Part shown: positions 8,579-12,656 of the stretch, one piece after another
Layout of the letters: every line of letters begins with the position of its first letter
How positions within the stretch are numbered: position 1 is the stretch's first letter
From: Hyphomicrobiales bacterium
GTDB lineage: Bacteria > Pseudomonadota > Alphaproteobacteria > Rhizobiales > OSC116
Length of the DNA: 12,656 nucleotides
Direction of reading: 5' to 3'
NCBI GenBank assembly: GCA_013214985.1
Contig: JABSRY010000030.1
Span: forward strand, 1-12,656
The notes under the pieces: generated by a model
The model's database searches: none
Told to the model about the DNA's origin: nothing
What the model saw: the letters and a program-made list of their open reading frames with translations, nothing else
Translations under genes and position numbers: made by a program

Positions 8579-9331
8579 TTAAGATCTCCCATGACGAAGA
8601 ATGGTTAGTTTCTTGCTTGGTTTTGTTGATTCTGCTTCCGTAATATTACGGTCTGCCAAACTTCTAAGGCTTAAAGTTAAGCTGCCTTCATTGTTAGCCA
8701 GTGCAAGGGCTTCTGATTGTGATAAGTTAAGCTCTAATGTTGCAGTTCTGCCGACAACAACCTGTTGGCCATCTTCTTCACGAATTGTTTGATCGATTGC
8801 TAGGACTTTAATATTGGATAAGATGGTCGCTGTACCAGTTTTGCCATTTTTCATTTCTTTGGTAAGCATGACATCCACTTTATCATTGGGTAAAATGAAA
8901 CCACCTGCACCAGTTTCGGGAGAAATTGGGGTACTAATTGCCCGCATACCAGGGGCTAAGATAGCGGATAATAACCCACCATTTTTAGGGTCAACAATTT
9001 TTGAAAAACGAATTGGATCCCCCTCATCAATTTGAATTTTAACCACCGAACCAATTGCTTTTTCTAACATATCTTCGCCATCATTATTCAAGATCATATT
9101 GTCTGTGATCATATCTTTTGGCCATTGGCGCCATGCAATGCTATCGTAAGTAATTTTATCGCCCATTTGCATTGTTTTTGCTGCAAGTAATATCTCTACC
9201 CGTTCAACTTTTTCGACAACAGGTGCCGCAATCTCTATTTTAGGGGCTTTTGTGAGGCTTTGGGATAGCATCATCGCGCCGACCGCAACCACAAGGGCTA
9301 TAACGATGATGATAATTTTTGACAAATTCAT
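8579..9331 (-). CDS. cpaB: Tad pilus assembly protein CpaB/RcpC
   Basis: Inner-membrane-anchored periplasmic protein that supports the CpaC secretin channel. Seen in the 250 residues: one N-terminal membrane segment (about 4-23), a SAF domain (about 43-110, starting VERVEILLAAKTMQMGDKI), then the RcpC/CpaB domain (about 113-215) with the typical MRAISTPISPETGAGGFILP and NDKVDVMLT stretches and a C-terminal region of short strands (ATLELNLSQSEALALA). Length and order are normal for CpaB. AGAGGA at 9340-9345 lies 8 bases before the ATG, supporting this start. It lies 40 bases after cpaA and 2 bases before cpaC, inside one operon. Confidence 0.95.
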   Translation of the reverse strand: MNLSKIIIIVIALVVAVGAMMLSQSLTKAPKIEIAAPVVEKVERVEILLAAKTMQMGDKITYDSIAWRQWPKDMITDNMILNNDGEDMLEKAIGSVVKIQIDEGDPIRFSKIVDPKNGGLLSAILAPGMRAISTPISPETGAGGFILPNDKVDVMLTKEMKNGKTGTATILSNIKVLAIDQTIREEDGQQVVVGRTATLELNLSQSEALALANNEGSLTLSLRSLADRNITEAESTKPSKKLTILRHGRS

Positions 9332-9371
9332 TTTTTATATCCTCTAAATTACTTAATATATTCTATAATGA

Positions 9372-9908
9372 CTATTGTATGAGTGCGAGCCATTTATCAG
9401 GCGAGTATAGCCATATACCAGCTGCGCCAATAGCAACCCCGTATGGCATACGTGCTTGAGGTGTAAATATTGCCCTAACCCATTGGATATTCGTTAATTT
9501 TATGGGTAATAAATATTGAACTAATTGACTTCGCATAATAAGAAGAAAAACTGCAAATACACCACCAAGAATTGCGGTTGCCAATAGAAGTTCTACTGTT
9601 TGTGGTTGCCAACCAAACCAAGTAACTGATGCTGCTAAGCTTTTGGCATCTCCGCCACCAAACATATTAAAAGCAAATAATGTAAAACCAAATGTTAGAG
9701 CAACAAAGCAAGCGAGCATATGCCAGCCAAAATCTACTAAGGAAATGCCTGTCATAAATGCAATGAAAATAAAGCCAATGAAAATTAGAAAATTTAATGT
9801 GTTAGGTATTGTGAGTGTGAAAAAATCGTAAATTATCACCCCAACCATCATTGTTGGGAAAAAAAACTTAATAAAAATGCTAAACAAATCACTCATTAAT
9901 TTACCCAT
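9372..9908 (-). CDS. cpaA: Flp prepilin peptidase CpaA/TadV
   Basis: Inner-membrane aspartic protease of the type IV prepilin peptidase family (A24) that removes the short leader of Flp pilin. Seen in the 178 residues: about six hydrophobic segments, the two expected catalytic aspartates D28 (VIIYDFF) and D87 (GGGDAK), and the conserved C-terminal MPYGVAIGAAG. It is short and lacks the N-methyltransferase domain, as usual for TadV/CpaA. The start is uncertain: the ATG at 9908 has no clear ribosome site, while an ATG four codons later (9896) has a weak GGGT 8 bases upstream. The gene is separated from flp by 164 bases holding a terminator and a candidate promoter, so it probably starts the main pilus-machinery transcript. 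Confidence 0.93.
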   Translation of the reverse strand: MGKLMSDLFSIFIKFFFPTMMVGVIIYDFFTLTIPNTLNFLIFIGFIFIAFMTGISLVDFGWHMLACFVALTFGFTLFAFNMFGGGDAKSLAASVTWFGWQPQTVELLLATAILGGVFAVFLLIMRSQLVQYLLPIKLTNIQWVRAIFTPQARMPYGVAIGAAGIWLYSPDKWLALIQ

Positions 9909-9937
9909 AAAAATTTAATATGAGCGAAAGATCGCAT

Positions 9938-9967
9938 GTTATAGTAAATTAATCCTTAACAGTTCAA
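9938..9967 (-). promoter_or_regulatory. Candidate promoter for cpaA and the downstream tad genes
   Basis: On the minus strand TTGAAC (9962-9967) is followed after 18 bases by TATAAC (9938-9943), resembling sigma-70 -35 and -10 elements. It lies just downstream of the flp terminator and would start a transcript roughly 20-25 bases before the cpaA ATG. The region is AT-rich, so chance matches are expected; the position between a strong terminator and the first gene of the machinery operon is the main support. Confidence 0.35.
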
Positions 9968-10017
9968 ATATTTAGTAAGGATAAATAACGCTATTTAGCC
10001 TAGATTAGACTAAGGAC

Positions 10018-10049
10018 AAAAAAACGGTATCAGAATTCTGATACCGTTT
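10018..10049 (-). terminator. Rho-independent terminator after flp
   Basis: A perfect 28-base palindrome at 10022-10049 (arms AAACGGTATCAGAA and its complement) that can form a long hairpin, followed on the minus strand by seven T (10024-10018). It begins 23 bases after the flp stop. No T-run follows on the plus strand, so it acts on flp transcription. It would let pilin mRNA be made in excess of the assembly genes, with any read-through going into cpaA. Confidence 0.88.
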
Positions 10050-10072
10050 AAAATTTAGGCAATGCCTTATAA

Positions 10073-10276
10073 TTATTTAGCTACTAATTTTGGAACCCTA
10101 GTATTAGTAGCAGTTGTCAAAGTCTGGCCGATATCTTGAAACGCTGCTCCAAGTTTTGGACCAAGCAAGTTAACCGCAGCAATAACTGCAATAGATAGAC
10201 CAGCAGCAATTAGACCATATTCAATTGCAGTTGCACCAGATTCGTCAGCAGCAAAACGTTTTACTAAATTTTTCAT
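10073..10276 (-). CDS. flp: Flp-family major pilin (class IVb prepilin)
   Basis: Structural subunit of the Tad/Flp pilus. From the chosen ATG the precursor has 67 residues: a positively charged leader (MKNLVKRFAADESG), predicted cleavage after G14, then the Flp motif ATAIEYGLIAAG with Glu at mature +5 and Tyr at +6, a hydrophobic helix at about 16-38, and a short polar tail (QTLTTATNTRVPKLVAK). The mature pilin would be 53 residues, normal for Flp. Start choice: a GTG six codons upstream (10294) is in frame, but GGAG lies 8 bases before the ATG at 10276, and that start gives a typical leader. The gene is followed by its own terminator and preceded by a long AT-rich gap, suggesting a strong separate transcript. 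CpaA, the next gene, should process it. Confidence 0.95.
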   Translation of the reverse strand: MKNLVKRFAADESGATAIEYGLIAAGLSIAVIAAVNLLGPKLGAAFQDIGQTLTTATNTRVPKLVAK

Positions 10277-10367
10277 AATATATACTCCATACACAATATT
10301 TTATTTTAAGCACCGTTCTAATTAAGTCATTTTAACTTTGAACTATCCGTAATATAGCTTTTAACCG

Positions 10368-10382
10368 TTACTAATTAGTTAA
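10368..10382 (-). promoter_or_regulatory. CtrA-like box upstream of flp (near match)
   Basis: On the minus strand this reads TTAA-N7-GTAA, seven of eight positions of the CtrA consensus TTAA-N7-TTAA. A TATATT at 10351-10356 lies 11 bases downstream and could be the -10 element of flp. In Caulobacter the pilA (Flp) promoter is activated by CtrA, so the position is sensible, but the sequence is AT-rich and matches arise by chance. Confidence 0.3.
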
Positions 10383-10488
10383 TAGTATTCACTAAATACA
10401 TATTATTTTATATTGTTAGTAATTCAAAATAGATATGTATAAATAAAATTATTGAAGTATTTATTATAATTTATCAAATTTATCATAG

Positions 10489-10503
10489 TTAATATAATAT
10501 TAA
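10489..10503. promoter_or_regulatory. Perfect TTAA-N7-TTAA box in the divergent region
   Basis: TTAA at 10489-10492 and TTAA at 10500-10503 are separated by exactly seven bases, matching the CtrA binding consensus of alphaproteobacteria in either orientation. It lies about 210 bases upstream of flp and 300 bases upstream of the rightward gene. The flanks are nearly pure A/T, so the match may be chance. Confidence 0.25.
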
Positions 10504-10514
10504 ATGTATTTATT
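10502..10514 (+). repeat. 13-base direct repeat, copy 1
   Basis: AAATGTATTTATT occurs here and again at 10652-10664, exactly 150 bases apart start to start. The 9-base core GTATTTATT occurs a third time at 10457-10465. AT-rich composition makes this only weakly significant. Confidence 0.4.
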
Positions 10515-10651
10515 ACTTAAGAATATGATAGTTAATAATTAATTATTGAGTAGCGCTATTGCTTTTATTGACTAAAGAATTGTATTTTATTTACTTGTTT
10601 AACCACGCTATATCGACGAAAGTTTAATATCGAAGCTAGGGTTTAACGTAA

Positions 10652-10664
10652 AAATGTATTTATT
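10652..10664 (+). repeat. 13-base direct repeat, copy 2
   Basis: Second copy of AAATGTATTTATT, same orientation as the copy at 10502-10514. It lies about 135 bases upstream of the rightward start codon. Confidence 0.4.
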
Positions 10665-10799
10665 TGAGACATTTTTTTTAAAAATTTGTAATTCGTTCAC
10701 TATTAGCCATTAGAGTTGCTCATATATATAACGAAAATATTTATTGTAATATCTTCGGAACATGCAAATAATTATGACACTTTGACAAAGGCTGTATAA

Positions 10800-11408
10800 A
10801 TGTCTCAACATAGAATAGATAATTTAAAGCAACTTTTTTTTAAGTTAACTTTATCTATAACGCTCTTATTCACTTTCACATATGCCGCGAATGCGCAAAC
10901 ATTGCGAGTTGAAATTAATAGAGCCAGTATTTTGAAGCTAACTGAAACACCCTCTACAATTATCATTGGTAACCCCGCAATTGCAGATGTAACACCGCAA
11001 CCCAATGGCATATTAGTATTGGTTGGTAAAGCGAGTGGCCGCACAAATATTATCATGCTAGATGATGAAGGCAATGTGATGCATAATTATGATTTGGCCG
11101 TTCAAGAAGAGCAAACGGATAACCTGACTATGTTTAATGGCGGCAAGCAATCGAGCTACAATTGTTCGCCATATTGCGAAAATATTGTTAATTCAAATGA
11201 TGACCAAGAAGTGTTTACAAAAACTATGGGTGCTGCCATGGCACGGTCTATGCAAATTACCACATCGGTTAAAGAAGCTGCAGCCAATGTTGATAGTGAT
11301 AATTATGGCGTGTTATTGGGCGCAGTAGCTAAAGCGGCAAAAGCCGACGCTGGCGCAGGCACGGAAGCCACTTTGCAAACATTTACTATTTTGCCACCAG
11401 AAAAGTAA
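10800..11408 (+). CDS. Secreted pilus-assembly N-terminal-domain protein (stand-alone secretin N-domain)
   Basis: Periplasmic protein of unknown exact role, probably an accessory of the Tad pilus. Seen in the 202 residues: a signal peptide with hydrophobic core at about 11-28 and likely cleavage after ANA (residue 32), then a domain resembling the T2SS/T3SS pilus N-terminal domain (about 35-105) with IIIGNPAIADV (54-64) and GRTNIIMLDDEG (80-91). The same two motifs occur in CpaC of this window (ILIGNPEIAEV, GTTNIIYFD), so it looks like a paralogue of the CpaC N-domain without BON or secretin parts. A C-x3-C pair (C122, C126) follows, then an Ala-rich C-terminus. AAAGG lies 8 bases before the ATG, and a strong terminator follows the stop. 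It is divergent from flp, so shared regulation is possible. I give no gene symbol. Confidence 0.85.
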   Translation: MSQHRIDNLKQLFFKLTLSITLLFTFTYAANAQTLRVEINRASILKLTETPSTIIIGNPAIADVTPQPNGILVLVGKASGRTNIIMLDDEGNVMHNYDLAVQEEQTDNLTMFNGGKQSSYNCSPYCENIVNSNDDQEVFTKTMGAAMARSMQITTSVKEAAANVDSDNYGVLLGAVAKAAKADAGAGTEATLQTFTILPPEK

Positions 11409-11429
11409 GTTAAACAATATTTTAATTAG

Positions 11430-11465
11430 GCCCTTTTGAGTATGTTTCGAAAGGGCTTTTTTTTT
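11430..11465 (+). terminator. Rho-independent terminator after the N-domain gene
   Basis: A 9-bp stem (11430-11438 GCCCTTTTG with 11448-11456 CGAAAGGGC, one G-T pair), a 9-base loop and nine T (11457-11465). It begins 21 bases after the stop codon and ends 48 bases before truA, so truA needs its own promoter or read-through. No convincing truA promoter is visible in the remaining bases. Confidence 0.9.
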
Positions 11466-11513
11466 ATTTTGAAACCCTGTATGCATAGGCAAGTAGATAA
11501 CTGAGTGACTAAG

Positions 11514-12251
11514 ATGTATCGATATAAATTAACAATAGAATATAATGGTGCGGCTTTTTATGGGTGGCAAATTCAAGATACAGGCTTAACCATACAGGGG
11601 CAAATTGAAGCCGCGTTAGCCAAGTTTACCAAACAAACCCCAAGGGTCAATGGTTCGGGACGAACCGATTCTGGCGTACACGCATTGGGGCAGGTCGCGC
11701 ATTTTGATTTGAATATGGAATGGGATGTTCAGAAGGTCAGAGAAGCACTGAATTACCATTTAAAACCAGACCCGATATCTATTTTATCGGTTGAAGCGGT
11801 TGATAATGATTTTGATGCAAGATTTGACGCAAAAGAGCGGCATTATATATATCGCATTATAAATCGAAGATCGCCACTTGCCCTTGATAGGGGCTTGGCT
11901 TGGCATGTTCAAAAACCACTAAATATTAAAAACATGCAAGAAGCCGCTAAATATTTGGTGGGTCATCATGATTTTACCACTTTTAGGTCGGTACATTGCC
12001 AAGCAAAATCGCCTATTAAAACGGTAAACCAAGTTATTGTTACAGGCGATGGCGAAGATATTCAAATTGAAGTATCTGCCCGATCATTTATGCATAACCA
12101 AGTGCGCTCGTTTGTGGGTAGTCTAAAATCTGTGGGTGAGGGGCGCTGGCAACCGATAGATATGAAGCATGCATTAGAGGCGCGTGACCGCCACCAATGC
12201 GGCGAAGTGGCGCCTGCTATGGGCTTGTATTTTGTTCAAATAGATTATTAA
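11514..12251 (+). CDS. truA: tRNA pseudouridine(38-40) synthase TruA
   Basis: Cytoplasmic enzyme that isomerises uridines 38, 39 and 40 in the anticodon arm of tRNAs to pseudouridine. Seen in the 245 residues from the chosen start: N-terminal MYRYKLTIEYNG, W18-containing FYGWQIQ, the catalytic motif SGRTDSGVHALGQV with the nucleophile Asp at residue 52, the RHYIYRI strand with a conserved Tyr, HDFTTFRS, and the C-terminal ARSFMHNQVRSFVGSL. Length is normal for the family. Start choice: ATG at 11514 gives the usual TruA N-terminus; a GTG three codons earlier (11505) is in frame and cannot be excluded because the Shine-Dalgarno is weak for both. In many alphaproteobacteria truA follows fmt; here it does not. 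Its stop overlaps that of the convergent gene by four bases. Confidence 0.96.
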   Translation: MYRYKLTIEYNGAAFYGWQIQDTGLTIQGQIEAALAKFTKQTPRVNGSGRTDSGVHALGQVAHFDLNMEWDVQKVREALNYHLKPDPISILSVEAVDNDFDARFDAKERHYIYRIINRRSPLALDRGLAWHVQKPLNIKNMQEAAKYLVGHHDFTTFRSVHCQAKSPIKTVNQVIVTGDGEDIQIEVSARSFMHNQVRSFVGSLKSVGEGRWQPIDMKHALEARDRHQCGEVAPAMGLYFVQIDY

Positions 12252-12613
12252 CGTTGGCAATAATTATTAACAACTTCACACATATCGGCGCTTGTAGGCG
12301 ATACGGTTCTATTTAAATGATTTTTTAATTTGTAGATTAGTATATTAGATTTGTGTTCAACAAATATGTTGGCTTCTTTGCCCATTTTACAAATTAATTT
12401 TTTGCTAGCAATATTGGGGATATCTTGTGTTTTTTGCGTCTTGTTCAAAATAGACTTATGCCAATTTGTTGACATATATGACGCTTCTTTACAATTTTTA
12501 AACTTAGGTGGAAATTTGAGATTTTCGGCGAATGTAAGGGATGAAAGTAAAGATAAGCTCACTAAAGTGGTCGAAAAAATAGATAAATAATTTTTGCTCA
12601 TAAAATTGAACAT
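12248..12613 (-). CDS. Small secreted four-cysteine protein, function unknown
   Basis: I do not recognise this family. The 121-residue product has a clear signal peptide: MFNFMSK n-region, hydrophobic core at about 9-27, and likely cleavage after TFA (residue 29). The mature part of about 92 residues is basic (many Lys) and has four cysteines (C41, C75, C112, C119), enough for two disulfides, which suggests a periplasmic or secreted protein. The start is well supported: AGGAGG at 12620-12625 lies 6 bases before the ATG, a perfect Shine-Dalgarno and the best in the window. An in-frame ATG at 12655 lies upstream of that ribosome site and would spoil the signal peptide. The gene is convergent with truA, and the stops share the sequence TTAA. 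Codon use is AT-rich like the neighbours. Confidence 0.75.
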   Translation of the reverse strand: MFNFMSKNYLSIFSTTLVSLSLLSSLTFAENLKFPPKFKNCKEASYMSTNWHKSILNKTQKTQDIPNIASKKLICKMGKEANIFVEHKSNILIYKLKNHLNRTVSPTSADMCEVVNNYCQR

Positions 12614-12646
12614 ATCAGACCTCCTGTATAAAATAAGTATTCCATT

Positions 12647-12652
12647 ATTATA
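12647..12652 (-). promoter_or_regulatory. Candidate -10 element for the small secreted protein
   Basis: TATAAT on the minus strand, 33 bases before the start codon, matches the sigma-70 -10 consensus exactly. The -35 position lies outside the window, so it cannot be judged. Confidence 0.3.
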
Positions 12653-12656
12653 CAAC

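Larger units (their letters stand above)
10295..10799. promoter_or_regulatory. AT-rich divergent intergenic region between flp and the N-domain gene
   Basis: About 0.5 kb without a credible gene in any frame. It must hold the promoters of flp (leftward) and of the rightward gene. Seen: very AT-rich sequence, several TTAA words, a TTAA-N7-TTAA pair (10489-10503), a near match TTAC-N7-TTAA (10368-10382) upstream of flp, TTAACCAC at 10599-10606, a 14-base palindrome at 10534-10547, and a 13-base direct repeat. An imperfect hairpin (10732-10741 with 10748-10757, one mismatch) lies just upstream of the rightward start. No RNA gene is recognised. Confidence 0.6.

Noticed and set aside
10534..10547. 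Perfect 14-base AT palindrome AATAATTAATTATT
   Set aside because: Made only of A and T in a very AT-rich gap, so chance self-complementarity is likely; no T-run or neighbouring element gives it a role.
10732..10757. Imperfect hairpin upstream of the N-domain gene, considered as a riboswitch or RNA thermometer
   Set aside because: Ten-bp arms with one mismatch and a six-base loop, AT-rich, and it does not cover the ribosome site; no known riboswitch features.
10295..10799. Search for a small gene, tRNA or CRISPR array in the long gap
   Set aside because: Stops are frequent in all frames, no cloverleaf or regularly spaced repeats are seen, and the short direct repeats have unequal spacing.
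10805..11074. Minus-strand frame opposite the start of the N-domain gene
   Set aside because: Overlaps the signal peptide and conserved domain of a well-supported gene with its own Shine-Dalgarno and terminator.

Overview
The window looks like the chromosome of an AT-rich alphaproteobacterium. The histidyl-tRNA synthetase has the alphaproteobacterial form of motif 2 (Trp-Arg-Asn-Glu-Lys-Pro-Gly-Pro-Gly-Arg), and the pilus locus has the Caulobacter/Rhizobiales-type gene order. Nothing in the sequence lets me name a genus with confidence. I see no phage, insertion sequence, CRISPR array or RNA gene.

Most of the window (about 1.4 to 10.3 kb, minus strand) is a Tad/Cpa tight-adherence (Flp) pilus locus. 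In transcription order it holds flp pilin, cpaA/tadV prepilin peptidase, cpaB/rcpC, cpaC/rcpA secretin, cpaD lipoprotein, cpaE/tadZ, cpaF/tadA ATPase, tadB and tadC. CpaA processes the pilin and CpaF powers assembly on the TadB/TadC inner-membrane platform. CpaE places the machine, and CpaB/CpaC/CpaD form the periplasmic and outer-membrane channel. Genes from cpaB onward are tightly packed (overlaps or gaps of at most 23 bases). Flp is cut off from the rest by a strong hairpin terminator, followed by a plausible separate promoter for cpaA. No tadD, tadE, tadF or tadG is present here, so the set is incomplete unless those genes lie elsewhere.

Left of the pilus operon, on the same strand, is hisS. 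It has an in-frame TAG about 60 codons before the usual end of the family, and recognisable HisRS-like sequence continues after the stop to the window edge. This is the oddest feature of the window.

Right of flp is an AT-rich gap of about 0.5 kb with probable divergent promoters and CtrA-like TTAA-N7-TTAA boxes. Then, on the plus strand, come a secreted protein with a stand-alone secretin N-terminal domain, a strong terminator, and truA (tRNA pseudouridine synthase). A small secreted four-cysteine protein of unknown function lies convergent to truA, with the two stop codons overlapping.

I did not find a clearly new biological system. The window is a conventional Tad pilus locus with some points worth checking: the hisS stop, start-codon corrections for tadB and flp, the regulatory gap, and the stand-alone N-domain paralogue.
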